In this document: positions 8,520-17,255 of the stretch, piece by piece
Position numbering within the stretch: the first letter of the stretch is position 1
Layout: the number at the start of each line of letters is the position of its first letter
Assembly: GCF_003390915.1 (NCBI RefSeq)
Contig: NZ_QMEM01000013.1
Coordinates: forward strand, 38,158 to 102,157
Direction: 5' to 3'
Origin: Lewinella sp. IMCC34183
GTDB taxonomy: Bacteria; Bacteroidota; Bacteroidia; Chitinophagales; Saprospiraceae
Length of the DNA: 64,000 bases
Made by a program: the position numbers and the translations under genes
The notes under the pieces: model-generated
What the model was told of the DNA's origin: nothing
Databases searched by the model: none
What the model saw: only the letters and a program-made list of their open reading frames with translations

Positions 8520-9101
8520 TTACCGGTACATCCCGGACTTGTGCAACTCCGCGGCCACGGCCGGGGGCACCAGGTAATGGATACTGTACCCTTCGCGGAC
8601 GGCTTCCCGGATGTAAGTAGCGGACAGGTGCATCAGGGGGGCATCGTACTGGGCTACGTTCGGATGGTCGAGGAACTCACCGCCCGGATAGCCCGGCCGG
8701 GGGTAGACCTTAATGGAGAAGTCGCGCAGGATCAACTCATAGTTCTTCCACTTATGGAGGGAGGCCAGGTTATCGCTTCCCATGATGAGGGAAAAGTCAT
8801 ATTCGGGATACTTGTCGCGTAGTACGGCGAGGGTATCGATGGTATAGGAGGGCTTTGGCAGGTCGAATTCCACGCGGCTGGCGCGGAGGCGGGGGGTATC
8901 GCCGATAGCCAGCTCCACGAGGTGCAGCCGGTCGTGGTCGCGGGCCAGCGTGCCGCGCTTCTTGAGGGGGTTCTGGGGGCTAACCACCAGCCATACCTCG
9001 TCCAGGCCGGTACGGGTGGCCATGAAGTTGGCGAGAATCATGTGGCCCACGTGGACCGGATTAAAAGAGCCGAAAAAGAGGCCGACCTGTCGCGAAGCCA
9101 T
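8520..9101 (-). CDS. nadD: nicotinate-nucleotide adenylyltransferase
   Basis: NadD, 193 residues. It transfers AMP from ATP to nicotinate mononucleotide, making deamido-NAD in NAD synthesis. The nucleotidyltransferase signatures are present: FFGSFNPVHVGH near the N-terminus (GSFNPxHxGH) and SATYIREAVREG near residue 165 (SxTxxR). VVSPQNPLKK is the family's substrate loop. The gene begins 9 nt after the M14 gene stop, so the two are in one operon with likely translational coupling. Confidence 0.95.
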   Translation of the reverse strand: MASRQVGLFFGSFNPVHVGHMILANFMATRTGLDEVWLVVSPQNPLKKRGTLARDHDRLHLVELAIGDTPRLRASRVEFDLPKPSYTIDTLAVLRDKYPEYDFSLIMGSDNLASLHKWKNYELILRDFSIKVYPRPGYPGGEFLDHPNVAQYDAPLMHLSATYIREAVREGYSIHYLVPPAVAAELHKSGMYR

Positions 9102-9110
9102 GGAGGGAGT

Positions 9111-10100
9111 TTAGTAGCTGGCGGAACCTTCGTAGCGCTGTACGATGAAGAATCCCTCGTCGCCCTGGTTCTGGTAGAGGGGCATCAGTAGATAGCCCGC
9201 GCACGGGGCGGCAATGGGGCCGTCGGCATCCTCGGCGAGGATTTCCCCGGCATTGATTTTCTGGAAGTTGAGGTAGCCGGGCCGCATGACGAAACCGTGC
9301 CGACCGCCCGCCGGCAGGCGATGAACGTAGACCAGCTCGAGCACGGGCGGCACGCCGGGGTTGGAGGTACGGAGTGTTTCCTCGTGGTGGGTGCTGACGT
9401 CTTCGTCGCGTACGCAGCCGACCGAGCGCAGGAGGTTGACGGTGGCGGCCAGGGCCCGGTCTACGGAAACCGGGTCGGTGTGTCCTCCCGCTTCGAAGGT
9501 GACGGCCCGGCAGGGGCGTTCGAGGTCGTACTGCCCGGACCGGAAGTAGCTCAGGGTAGTTCCCTGCAGACCGCTGAGCATTCCCTTGATGACCGGCACT
9601 CCGAGTTCCGCGGCCAGCGACAGGCTAGGAGCGTCGTCGCCGGTAATGGAGAATACGCCCCCGGTGGCCGTCGTGGTGTGCAGGTCCAGCAGCACGATCT
9701 CGGCCACGGGCGAGTCGACCAGGGCATTATCGATCGCGGCAAGCATGCCGTCCAACTCCCGCGCCTCGACGGTAGGGTAAGAATCGTCCACGCCCCGCAC
9801 GACGTGGCGCCAGATGCGGTTGAGGTCGGTATCGATGTAGCGGCGACCGCTACGGAGGGCTTCGAGATTACCGCGCAGGGCCAGCAGCTCGCCGCGGAAG
9901 GTGAAACCCGGATTGATCAGCGGCTCTTCCCGCAGCAGCTCGAACAGTTGCTCGAGGGCCGCCACGCCCGCCGGCTCGTTGCCGTGGATGCCACCGATGG
10001 CTACTACTAGGGGGCCGTTCTCTTCCCCTACGTAATGCCCGATGACCCGGGGGGATTCGCCCAGCGGATCGTGGGGGAGAGGATCGGTGAGGCTAGGCAT
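9111..10100 (-). CDS. AstE/AspA-family zinc deacylase (M14-like)
   Basis: A 329-residue enzyme of the succinylglutamate desuccinylase/aspartoacylase family, zinc amide hydrolases. Ligands are visible: GGIHGNEPAG gives His39 and Glu42, and LLDLHTT gives His141. The catalytic glutamate is probably Glu203 in VTFEAGGH. The C-terminal half (MRPGYLNFQKINAGEILAED) is the beta domain typical of the family. The exact substrate is unknown; no arginine-succinyl pathway genes lie nearby. The ATG overlaps the stop of the upstream PAP2-like gene by one base (TGATG), so the two are translationally coupled, and nadD follows after 9 nt. Confidence 0.85.
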   Translation of the reverse strand: MPSLTDPLPHDPLGESPRVIGHYVGEENGPLVVAIGGIHGNEPAGVAALEQLFELLREEPLINPGFTFRGELLALRGNLEALRSGRRYIDTDLNRIWRHVVRGVDDSYPTVEARELDGMLAAIDNALVDSPVAEIVLLDLHTTTATGGVFSITGDDAPSLSLAAELGVPVIKGMLSGLQGTTLSYFRSGQYDLERPCRAVTFEAGGHTDPVSVDRALAATVNLLRSVGCVRDEDVSTHHEETLRTSNPGVPPVLELVYVHRLPAGGRHGFVMRPGYLNFQKINAGEILAEDADGPIAAPCAGYLLMPLYQNQGDEGFFIVQRYEGSASY

Positions 10101-10789
10101 CAGAAATAGAATTTCAGGGCCACGAACTGGGCGACGAAGCCGATCAGGTACCCCGCGATGACCTGCAGCAAACTGTGGGCGCCCAGGGACAGGCGTGCCG
10201 TACCGACCACCCCGGCCAGCAGCACGCTGACCAGCACCAGCAGCGGAAGACCGACGGTAACCTCACCCACATTGATCCCGTTCGGACCGAAGAGGGCGAG
10301 CATGATCACGGAAACGGCCACCAAACCGCCCATCCCCACGGCGTGCAGGCTGATCTTGTCGAGCAGATTGACCACGAAGCTCGTCACCAGCGCAATCACT
10401 ACCCCGAGCAGGAAGGAGGTGAAGATGGTCGGCGTCTGGTTGCTCTGGCTGAAATTGTAGAAGATCCAGAAGTAAAGCACCATCACGAGCAACAGCGGCC
10501 CGATGCGTTCCGACTTCTCGTGCATCATCACGCTGTTGATCATGTTCAGCCTGACCATGATGAGCACCGCGATCACCGGGATGACAAAGGTGTCGAGAAA
10601 GATCAGGATCAGGTTGCTCATCGCCCGCGGCTCTCCGAGGTCGGAGGTGCCGAACAGGTAGGGATTGACGCCCGCCAGGATGAGAAAGATGTACGTAGGC
10701 AGCAACAACGGGTGAAACAGGCCGCTGATGGCCAGGGCCGGATAGTTGGGCGGCGGGGGCGCCTCCGATAGCTGTACTTCAGCGGACAT
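10100..10789 (-). CDS. PAP2-like integral membrane protein
   Basis: A 229-residue protein with about six membrane helices. The C-terminal segment LGAHSLLQVIAGYLIGF resembles the GHxxxQVxxGxxxG region of PAP2 phosphatases, but the earlier KxxxxxxRP and PSGH motifs are not convincingly present. It may therefore be a degenerate or non-catalytic relative. PAP2 enzymes dephosphorylate lipid phosphates such as undecaprenyl pyrophosphate. I chose the ATG at 10789 (MSAEVQLSEA); the longer frame runs back into the upstream gene. It begins 19 nt after the PorE-like gene and is coupled to the M14 gene by a TGATG overlap. Confidence 0.65.
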   Translation of the reverse strand: MSAEVQLSEAPPPPNYPALAISGLFHPLLLPTYIFLILAGVNPYLFGTSDLGEPRAMSNLILIFLDTFVIPVIAVLIMVRLNMINSVMMHEKSERIGPLLLVMVLYFWIFYNFSQSNQTPTIFTSFLLGVVIALVTSFVVNLLDKISLHAVGMGGLVAVSVIMLALFGPNGINVGEVTVGLPLLVLVSVLLAGVVGTARLSLGAHSLLQVIAGYLIGFVAQFVALKFYF

Positions 10790-10808
10790 GGCGCGAAAGT
10801 AAGGACTT

Positions 10809-12743
10809 CTAGAAGAGCAGCCGGAAGGTAGTACGCCGGTTGCTCGCCCGCCCCTCCTCGGTAGCATTCGTTGCCACGGGCCGGCTTTCCCCGTAGCCGA
10901 CCGACTGTATCCGGTCGGCGCCGATCCCCTGCTGCTCCAGGTACGCCTTTACGGCGGCGGCCCGCCGCTCGCTGAGGTCCTGGTTATCGGCCTCCGAGCC
11001 GACGTCGTCGGTGTGGCCCGCGATCTCTACCCGCAGCCCGGGCCGCCCCGCCAGGAGGGTCACCAGCCGGTCAAGCTCCTCGGTCGACAGGTCGAGGAGT
11101 GCGTCGCTGCCGGTGGCAAAGAAAACGTTGCGCAGTACGATGGCGCCGTCGTCCTCGGCATCCGGTGCAGCGGCCGTTTCGGTGATCGGCTGCAACCTGA
11201 TCCGCAATTCGTACGGTTCGTCGGCGGAGTGGAGCCCCGTCAGTTCAAAGCGGTCGGAGTAGAAGACGTAGCCTTCCTTTTCTACGGTGAACCCGTAGTC
11301 TTCCCCGACGGGAAGTACGGTGAGGTAGCGGCCGGTACGGTCCGTGCGGCTCTCGACCACGGTGCCGGAACTATCCTGGGTCTGAAGACGCACGGACGCC
11401 TCCAGGGGACGGTCGCTTTCCGCATCCACCACGGTTACTTCCACGTAGGTAGCGGGAGCGGGCCGAATGGCTTCCGGCATGTCGAAGGTGTAGATATCGA
11501 TCCCGTTCTCCACGCCCTTGCTGAAGAAGGCGGTCACCCCGTCCAGCGCGATAAACAGATTACTTTCCTCGCCCGCCGTATTGATGGGGTAGCCAAGATT
11601 TACCGGCGATTCCCAGGTGTTGTCGGGCCGGACCGAGGTTTTGAAGAGGTCGGCCCCACCCATACCCGGCCGGCCGTTGGAGGTGAAGTAGAGGGTTCGG
11701 TTATCGGCGGCCCAGAAGGGGTAGCGATCGTTCCCGGAAGTATTGATGGTTGGGCCGAGGTTCATTGGCCGGCTCCAGCTACCGTCCGGTCCGCGACCGC
11801 TTACGTACAGATCGTCGTTACCGAATCCACCGGGTCGGTTGCTGGCGAAGAAGAGCAGCTTTCCGTCCGGGGAAAGGCTCGGCTGGCTTTCCGAGGATCG
11901 GGTATTAACGGTTGGCCCGAGGTTCTCTGCCTCCGACCACTGCCCCGCGGTACGCTCGCTGAAGTACAGGTCACAGGACCCCATCCCCGAGGGCCGGCCG
12001 CAGCCGGTGAAGACGAGGTAGCTGCCGTCGGCCGTGACGCTCTGGGCGCCCTCGTTCATTGGGGTGTTGATGCCGGGGAGGGGCGCCGCCGTGCCCCATG
12101 TACCGTCGGGCAGGCGCTCGCTTTGGTAGAAGTCTTCCTGCCGCTTCCCCACGCGCCGCGTGAAGATGAGCCGCTGCCCGTCTACGCTAAGGCTGGGAAA
12201 ATATTCGAGGTGTTCCCTGGTATTCACGCCCGGACCGAGGGGGCGGGGGGAAAAGGAAAGCGGGCGCGCGGCCAGGTCGGCGGCTACGCGGGCGGTAGCC
12301 AATAGCTCGGTCGCTCGGTCTACGAGACTGGCATTCCGCCCGTCGGCCCGCAGGCGGTCCAGGTAACGCTCGTAATCGGCCGCGGCTGCGGCGTAGTCGT
12401 TAAGTTGGGTGTGGAGTTCGGCACGCTTGCGGTAGGCGATGGCGGGCGGATTCTCTTCAAGGCTCAGGCCGCGGTCCAGGGCCGCAAGCGCGGCGGCGTA
12501 CTGCTGCTGTTCCCGTCCGATCTCGGAATCAAGGTAGTACAATTCGGCCACGTCGGTATATCGCCGCAGCAGGCGATCCACCTTCTCACGGGCTTCCGGA
12601 TACTGCTGCAGGCTGAGCAGCGACTGGGCGGCGGCGAGCTCCTTCTGGTCACTTTTGCGCAGCTCGGTACGGCCGGATTGCGCCGTCAGGCCGGCGGAAC
12701 AGGCCGTTACGAAGAGAAATAAAAAGGGGAAAAGCGCACGCAT
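10809..12743 (-). CDS. PorE-like OmpA-family protein (TPR, beta-propeller, CRD, OmpA_C)
   Basis: A 644-residue envelope protein. Its order is a signal sequence (VTAC lipobox at residues 12-15, or signal peptidase I cleavage after LTA), TPR helices at about 30-140, and PD40/WD40-like propeller blades at about 165-415 (repeated LFFASNRPGGFGNDDLY patterns). A carboxypeptidase-regulatory-like domain follows at about 425-510, then an OmpA_C domain at 530-644 (EIAGHTDDVGSEADNQDLSERRA) that binds peptidoglycan. This is the arrangement known for PorE, the T9SS outer-membrane/peptidoglycan component. The family is large in Bacteroidota, so PorE identity is inference. It follows the TPR gene by 56 nt and precedes the PAP2-like gene by 19 nt. 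Confidence 0.8.
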   Translation of the reverse strand: MRALFPFLFLFVTACSAGLTAQSGRTELRKSDQKELAAAQSLLSLQQYPEAREKVDRLLRRYTDVAELYYLDSEIGREQQQYAAALAALDRGLSLEENPPAIAYRKRAELHTQLNDYAAAAADYERYLDRLRADGRNASLVDRATELLATARVAADLAARPLSFSPRPLGPGVNTREHLEYFPSLSVDGQRLIFTRRVGKRQEDFYQSERLPDGTWGTAAPLPGINTPMNEGAQSVTADGSYLVFTGCGRPSGMGSCDLYFSERTAGQWSEAENLGPTVNTRSSESQPSLSPDGKLLFFASNRPGGFGNDDLYVSGRGPDGSWSRPMNLGPTINTSGNDRYPFWAADNRTLYFTSNGRPGMGGADLFKTSVRPDNTWESPVNLGYPINTAGEESNLFIALDGVTAFFSKGVENGIDIYTFDMPEAIRPAPATYVEVTVVDAESDRPLEASVRLQTQDSSGTVVESRTDRTGRYLTVLPVGEDYGFTVEKEGYVFYSDRFELTGLHSADEPYELRIRLQPITETAAAPDAEDDGAIVLRNVFFATGSDALLDLSTEELDRLVTLLAGRPGLRVEIAGHTDDVGSEADNQDLSERRAAAVKAYLEQQGIGADRIQSVGYGESRPVATNATEEGRASNRRTTFRLLF

Positions 12744-12799
12744 GATCGACGGGATGGATCCGAAACGTACAACGCGCAGCGGCGAGTGCCTAGTGCGCC

Positions 12800-13750
12800 T
12801 TATGCGCCGGAGCCGGAGGATGGGGCGAGCAGTTTGTCCAGGTCCTGTCGTATCCGGTCTTCCGCGGGCGCCTTGTGATCGGCTTCCGCGGCAAGGGCCC
12901 GCTCGAAGGCATTGATCGCGTCCTTGGTCCGTCCGGCGCGGGCGTACAACTGCCCCGCCTGAAAGGCGACACGCCGGTCGTAGCGATCGAGGCTAGCAAT
13001 GCGTTGCTTGCGCTTCATGAACATCCCGAAAATGCGCATGGCATCGGCGGGCCGGCCCAGTTCGAGGTAGGCGTCGCCAAGGGCCACCTGGGCCATCCAG
13101 TAAATCGCCTGGTGGGGAATGCTGTTTTTGGTAACGGCCTCGAAATCGTCCGCCGCTTCGCTCATCTTATCCTGGCGGAGATACACCAGCCCGCGTCCGT
13201 AGTAGCTCTCCGGCATCAGCGGGTTGATGGAAATGCTTTTGGTGTAGTCGTAGAGGGCATCCTTGTCGTTGCCCAGGCGGTAGTTAACAAAACCGCGCCG
13301 CTCGTAGGCCTGCGCGTGGCGCTCGAAGCGCGTGACCACCTTGGTCATCATGTTCAGGGCCTCCTGCTCATTGTCGCGCTGGTCCACCAGCTCCCGCCCG
13401 CGGTTGAAAAGTTGCACGGTGGTGCGGTCGCTCTTGGGTTCGAGCTTGTAGTGGTCGATCATCACGCCGGCGTCAAGGCGCCACAGGTTCAGGCTGCCGG
13501 CGATGCTGAAGGTGACCACCCGTTCCAGTAGGTTCAGGGTATTGAGCCAGAGACGCTCCGAACTGGGTAGGACCGTGCGGGGCACGTCGAGGGTGAGCTC
13601 ATCTTCCTTGAAGATGGTTTCCGGCTTCAAGAGAATATCATTCTTGTAATAATTCTCCATCCGGTGGGCATACTGCTCCATCACCTGGTTGTACGCCCGC
13701 GGCGAACCGAATTCCAATTGGCCGGCTATAATCACCTTATACTCAGACAT
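12800..13750 (-). CDS. tetratricopeptide repeat protein
   Basis: A 316-residue protein without signal peptide, so probably cytoplasmic. It starts MSEYKVIIAGQLEFG at the ATG at 13750; the longer frame upstream is not TPR-like. Residues from about 125 to 300 carry TPR helices (AYERRGFVNYRLGNDKDALY, then ESYYGRGLVYLRQDKMSEAA). TPRs bind partner proteins. The N-terminal third (RMENYYKNDILLKPETIF) is not recognised. It is first in the minus-strand run that continues with the PorE-like gene, so a link to the envelope is possible but unproven. Confidence 0.75.
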   Translation of the reverse strand: MSEYKVIIAGQLEFGSPRAYNQVMEQYAHRMENYYKNDILLKPETIFKEDELTLDVPRTVLPSSERLWLNTLNLLERVVTFSIAGSLNLWRLDAGVMIDHYKLEPKSDRTTVQLFNRGRELVDQRDNEQEALNMMTKVVTRFERHAQAYERRGFVNYRLGNDKDALYDYTKSISINPLMPESYYGRGLVYLRQDKMSEAADDFEAVTKNSIPHQAIYWMAQVALGDAYLELGRPADAMRIFGMFMKRKQRIASLDRYDRRVAFQAGQLYARAGRTKDAINAFERALAAEADHKAPAEDRIRQDLDKLLAPSSGSGA

Positions 13751-13984
13751 TTCCCTGACTGCTTTTACAAATATCAAAATAAGAAATTCCCGCCCAAAAC
13801 GCTGCCGAGACATCTCCGGGCGGAGACAACAGATGGTACGAATGGTGAACACCGGTGGGAAGGGGCGGACCGCTGACGCGTATGAATCCCCCCGTTAAGA
13901 CTGCTAATCAGCTATTTGCAACAGCCCACCCGGTAGAAAGGTGCGCTTGGCCGGGGTAAAAAAGCCTGGGCCGGGGTAGTGTCG
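13751..13984. other. intergenic stretch without a gene
   Basis: Upstream of the TPR gene and downstream of the OmpA terminator. No convincing reading frame is present. It contains the 16-nt string ACCCGGTAGAAAGGTG at 13928-13943, which recurs exactly at 54618-54633 upstream of infB. Otherwise nothing was seen. Confidence 0.5.
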
Positions 13985-14025
13985 CAAAAAACAGGGGGTG
14001 CCTCCTTTCGGAAGCACCCCCTGTT
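13985..14025 (-). terminator. intrinsic terminator of the OmpA/TSP3 gene
   Basis: Perfect 12-bp arms at 13990-14001 and 14014-14025 (AACAGGGGGTGC type), with a short inner TCC/GGA stem. In minus-strand RNA a U run follows at 13991-13986. It lies 27 nt past the stop codon. Confidence 0.85.
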
Positions 14026-14051
14026 GTCGGGGTCACCGGTAAAGTACCGGA

Positions 14052-15722
14052 TTAGTTATTCGGCATCATCCGGGTGGGCTCGGTAGCTACCGGGATCACT
14101 ACGCGGTTCTCGCGGAGCGTGCTGCCGACCGGCTGGTTCTCACCGAAGCCAATGGCGCTGAGGTTAGCCGCTTCGGCGCCGTCTTGCTCGGCGGTGTAAT
14201 CGCGGGCGGAGTTGGCACGACGCTCGGACAAGCGCTGGTTGTACTCGTCGGAAGCACGGCGGTCAGCGTGACCTTCGTAGCGGATCATGAAGTCCTCGGC
14301 TCCGGGCAGTGCCAGGAAGCGGTCGATCTCCTCGATGATCATGCGGTCGGGGCGGTTGAGGCTCGACACGTCGGTGGGGAAGTAGATCCGGTCGATCTCA
14401 ATGGTTCCGTTAATGGAATCGATGCGGATGTGCTCGAAGTCCTGACCTTCCAGGATACGGCCGTAGCGGGCGATACGCTCCTGCAGGTTCTCGGGCCGCT
14501 CGTTGGGTCCGGGGCAACCGTTGTACTCGGGAACACCGGCTTCGTCGGGACACTCATCGTCTTTGTCAGCGATACCGTCACCGTCGCGGTCGGGGCAACC
14601 GTTGGTAGCGGCGGGACCGGCTTCGGCGGGACACTCATCGTCTTTGTCGGCGATACCGTCACCGTCGCCATCGGGGCAGCCGTTCAGGCTGGCGAGTCCG
14701 GCTTCGTTGGGGCAATCGTCGTCTTTGTCAGCAACACCGTCGCCGTCGCTATCGGGGCAACCGTTGGTAGCTGCGGTACCTGGCTCGGTGGGGCATTCGT
14801 CATCTTTGTCAGCCACACCGTCGCCGTCGCCATCGGGGCAACCGTTGAGGTTAGCCAGGCCGGCCTCGTTGGGGCAGTCGTCATCTTTGTCAGCCACGCC
14901 GTCGCCGTCCGTGTCAGGACAGCCGTTGGTAGCGGCGGGGCCGGGCTCCGTGGGGCATTCGTCAACCAGGTCGTTGACACCGTCGCGGTCCGCGTCGCGG
15001 GCACCGAAACCAACGGAGTAGGTCAGGCCAATAAAGTTATAGGTATCGTCGTCGTCGGGATCACCGGAAGCGGAAACACCGTCGATAAGGTCGGAGCTAG
15101 TAAGGCTGAGGGAGTACTCGAGCCCGAGGCTGGAGCGGGGGGAGATATAGTACCGCAAACCGATGCCGAGGGGGAAAGTCACCCCACCGCTATCATCAAT
15201 CTCGTCGGCGATGTCCTGCTGGACAGGGGCCTCGTTGGTGTCGTCGCCGTAGGTGGTGGTAACATCACCCCAGATGCCGTAGCCTACACCCGCTGAAATG
15301 TAGGGGGAGAGGCCGCCACGGAAGGTGTAATCATCGGAAAAGCGCGATCCGTAGAAGGGCTCGAGTACCAGGCTGAGGCTGGGCTCGATGACGGTGGCCT
15401 CCGAAGTGTAGCCGCGGTCGACGAATTGTTGGTCTTCACTCTCGGCGTCATCGCTGTGCAGCGAACCGTACATGACCGCAGCCTTCAGCGACAGGGCAGA
15501 ACCCAACCGGCGGCTGAGCCAGAGCCCGCCTCCAAAGTGTGCCTGATTGAAGAAGATAATATCGTCTTCGATCATGTCACCACCAAGAGCAGAGGTGCCG
15601 AGTTTGATTCCAAACTCCCAGGGGTAGGGCGATTCGGGCATTTCCGTGCTGGCCGGCATATCCTGTGCGGATAAGTTGATACAGGAAAGCACCGCGAAGA
15701 CTAAAAGTAACTGCTTGAGCAT
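14052..15722 (-). CDS. OmpA-family outer membrane protein with thrombospondin type 3 repeats
   Basis: A 556-residue protein. From the ATG at 15722 there is a signal peptide ending INLSAQ. An OmpA-like eight-stranded barrel follows at about 25-255 (ending FIGLTYSVGFGA), then six thrombospondin type 3 repeats (DGDGVADKDDECP units, calcium-binding Asp clusters) at about 258-405. The C-terminal OmpA peptidoglycan-binding domain lies at about 425-556 (IRYEGHADRRASDEYNQRLS). It anchors the outer membrane to the cell wall, with the Asp-rich repeats as a calcium-stiffened spacer. It is transcribed alone, with a terminator directly downstream and no clear TAnnTTTG box upstream. Confidence 0.92.
   Translation of the reverse strand: MLKQLLLVFAVLSCINLSAQDMPASTEMPESPYPWEFGIKLGTSALGGDMIEDDIIFFNQAHFGGGLWLSRRLGSALSLKAAVMYGSLHSDDAESEDQQFVDRGYTSEATVIEPSLSLVLEPFYGSRFSDDYTFRGGLSPYISAGVGYGIWGDVTTTYGDDTNEAPVQQDIADEIDDSGGVTFPLGIGLRYYISPRSSLGLEYSLSLTSSDLIDGVSASGDPDDDDTYNFIGLTYSVGFGARDADRDGVNDLVDECPTEPGPAATNGCPDTDGDGVADKDDDCPNEAGLANLNGCPDGDGDGVADKDDECPTEPGTAATNGCPDSDGDGVADKDDDCPNEAGLASLNGCPDGDGDGIADKDDECPAEAGPAATNGCPDRDGDGIADKDDECPDEAGVPEYNGCPGPNERPENLQERIARYGRILEGQDFEHIRIDSINGTIEIDRIYFPTDVSSLNRPDRMIIEEIDRFLALPGAEDFMIRYEGHADRRASDEYNQRLSERRANSARDYTAEQDGAEAANLSAIGFGENQPVGSTLRENRVVIPVATEPTRMMPNN
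14512..15004 (-). repeat. tandem repeats encoding TSP3 units
   Basis: About six imperfect coding repeats of roughly 78-81 bp inside the OmpA gene, each encoding DGDGxADKDDxCPxEAGxxxxNGCP. Neighbouring copies are close enough at the DNA level to allow slippage or recombination in units of one repeat. Confidence 0.8.
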
Positions 15723-15922
15723 GTTTGCGGGTTTGACGTGAGGGTTAATTACATATAAAACTAGCATAGCTCCCAGCTATTACCGGGAACCAACTACCGC
15801 TGTATCGCCTGGAAACGTATTTTGTTCAGGGCGGTATGTTTCGGGGTGCAATTTTAGGACATTAACCCCTTACCTAGATAACATTTAGGGCAAACCTTCC
15901 CTCCGGGCATCCAATTTTCTGC

Positions 15923-16390
15923 TTATCGCCGGTGAAAACGGAGGAGATGGCCCGTTGCGGTTTCATCATAAATCTCGAGCAACAGCCCGCCCCGGCGCCC
16001 CCCGGGGGGTGGAAAAAGGACCTTTACGGGATTGTGCACGTAGCCGTCCTCCCCGAAGAGAGATAGCTGGTGACGCAGTTTCGGCGGCAGCCGGAAACGC
16101 CGCAGTTCTTCCACGTCGGCCGGCAGGGGCACGTTCGCGTAGCCCTCCTCGACCAGGAAGGCCCGTAACAGCTCGTAGGTTGCCGCCAGCCGGCCGGCTG
16201 CAAAGGTGATGCGGTAGCAATAACCGTCGGAGGCACCACCGTGCCGGACCTCCCCGGCCCCGGGGAAGCGGTCCCGTATCCGTTCGGTTGCTTGCGGAGT
16301 ATCTTCCGCCCTGCCGTCCGCCGGCTCGCTTCCCCCGGAACCGAAGGAGGCGATGAATACCGGCCGGCGCGTTACCGCCCTGAGTGCCAT
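15923..16390 (-). CDS. hypothetical protein
   Basis: A 155-residue protein that I do not recognise. It begins MALRAVTRRPVFIASFG at the ATG at 16390, has no signal peptide or membrane segment, and is rich in Arg and Gly. It ends in a basic stretch (HLLRFHRR). Its codon and GC pattern matches the neighbours. A perfect -7 box lies 20 nt upstream of the ATG and a TTG stands 16 nt before that box, which supports real expression. It is divergent from the thioesterase gene, with 56 nt between the starts. Confidence 0.6.
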   Translation of the reverse strand: MALRAVTRRPVFIASFGSGGSEPADGRAEDTPQATERIRDRFPGAGEVRHGGASDGYCYRITFAAGRLAATYELLRAFLVEEGYANVPLPADVEELRRFRLPPKLRHQLSLFGEDGYVHNPVKVLFPPPGGRRGGLLLEIYDETATGHLLRFHRR

Positions 16391-16410
16391 ACAAGATGTT
16401 TTGAGTGGTA

Positions 16411-16418
16411 CAAATCTA
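16411..16418 (-). promoter_or_regulatory. promoter of the 15923-16390 gene
   Basis: TAGATTTG on the minus strand is a perfect -7 box. A -33-like TTG lies at 16437-16435, 16 nt away. The ATG is 20 nt downstream. Confidence 0.55.
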
Positions 16419-16446
16419 AACAAAAAGTTTATTTCAACCCATCCCT

Positions 16447-17214
16447 TTGGTACCCGCCTCCCCCCTCCAGGAAACCTTCAATACCCGCGTCGCCGCCGCC
16501 AGCGTAGGTCCGCACCGCTATCTCACCCTCCCCCACCTCATCCGGTTGTTTCAGGAGGCCGCTCTCGTTAATACGGACCGGCTCGGCATCTCCAGCGAGC
16601 GGTTGACCGCCGACCACGGTCTCACCTGGGTCCTGCACCGGCAGGTCGTGGATGCCGAACGGTGGCCGCGCCTCGGCGACCGGGTGACGGTCCTTACCCT
16701 ACCCACCCACATCGAACGGCGGCTGGTTTCCTACCGTGACTTTTACCTGCTCGACGCCAAGGGTCACCCCATCGTGCGGTCCACCACCGCGTGGTCGCTG
16801 ATGAGCCTCGACGCGCGGCGCATCCGCCCAATCCCCGTTGAAGTGTCCGATCGCCTCGCCGGATTGCCCCCGGCGGGGCAGCACCTGACCCGCCCCGGCG
16901 ACAAACCCGACCCGCCCGGGGAGCCGGCCGCGGAACGCACGTCGCGGGTGACCTTCGCCCACCTGGACTTTAACAACCACCTCACCAATCCGGCCTTCCC
17001 CGAGCTGATGCTCGAGCCCCTCGGCGCCCCGTTCCTGAGCACTCACCTGCCCCGCCACGCCGACATCACCTACCACCGCGAGGCCCGCTACGGCGACTAC
17101 CTGACCGCCCGGTCTTCCGCCCCCGACGCCGGAGATGCCGTCGGCCACGCCCTGTACCGCGACGAATCCGAGCTACTCGCGGCGATGGCAAGCCGGTGGA
17201 CACCGCTTTTATAG
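16447..17214 (+). CDS. acyl-ACP thioesterase
   Basis: A 255-residue double hot-dog protein of the FatA/FatB type. It hydrolyses acyl-ACP to release free fatty acid in the cytoplasm. The N-terminal hot-dog shows LTLPHLIRLFQEAAL and GLTWVLHRQVVDAERWPRLGD. The C-terminal half shows VTFAHLDFNNHLTNPAFPELM, where the DFNNHLTN segment carries the family's Asn/His catalytic region. No ATG is in frame at the beginning. The only usable codon that keeps the conserved QETFNTRV segment is TTG at 16447, so a TTG start is proposed. It is probably co-transcribed with the serine hydrolase 41 nt downstream. Confidence 0.85.
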   Translation: MVPASPLQETFNTRVAAASVGPHRYLTLPHLIRLFQEAALVNTDRLGISSERLTADHGLTWVLHRQVVDAERWPRLGDRVTVLTLPTHIERRLVSYRDFYLLDAKGHPIVRSTTAWSLMSLDARRIRPIPVEVSDRLAGLPPAGQHLTRPGDKPDPPGEPAAERTSRVTFAHLDFNNHLTNPAFPELMLEPLGAPFLSTHLPRHADITYHREARYGDYLTARSSAPDAGDAVGHALYRDESELLAAMASRWTPLL

Positions 17215-17255
17215 TACATTCACCGCACCCGCGAACCCGCCAAATCCTTCCGCTT

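Noticed and set aside
6605..8620. 671-codon open frame on the plus strand opposite htpG
   Set aside because: It mirrors htpG codon for codon, has no protein-like motifs, and long antisense frames are expected in GC-rich genes.
11013..12305. 430-codon open frame opposite the PorE-like gene
   Set aside because: Antisense shadow of a clearly domain-bearing gene; low-complexity Gly/Val/Arg translation.
14512..15004. Regular repeats that could suggest a CRISPR array
   Set aside because: They encode TSP3 protein repeats in frame; there are no unique spacers and no cas genes.
16442..16449. TCCCTTTG as a -7 box for the thioesterase
   Set aside because: It overlaps the proposed TTG start codon and has a mismatch in the TA positions.
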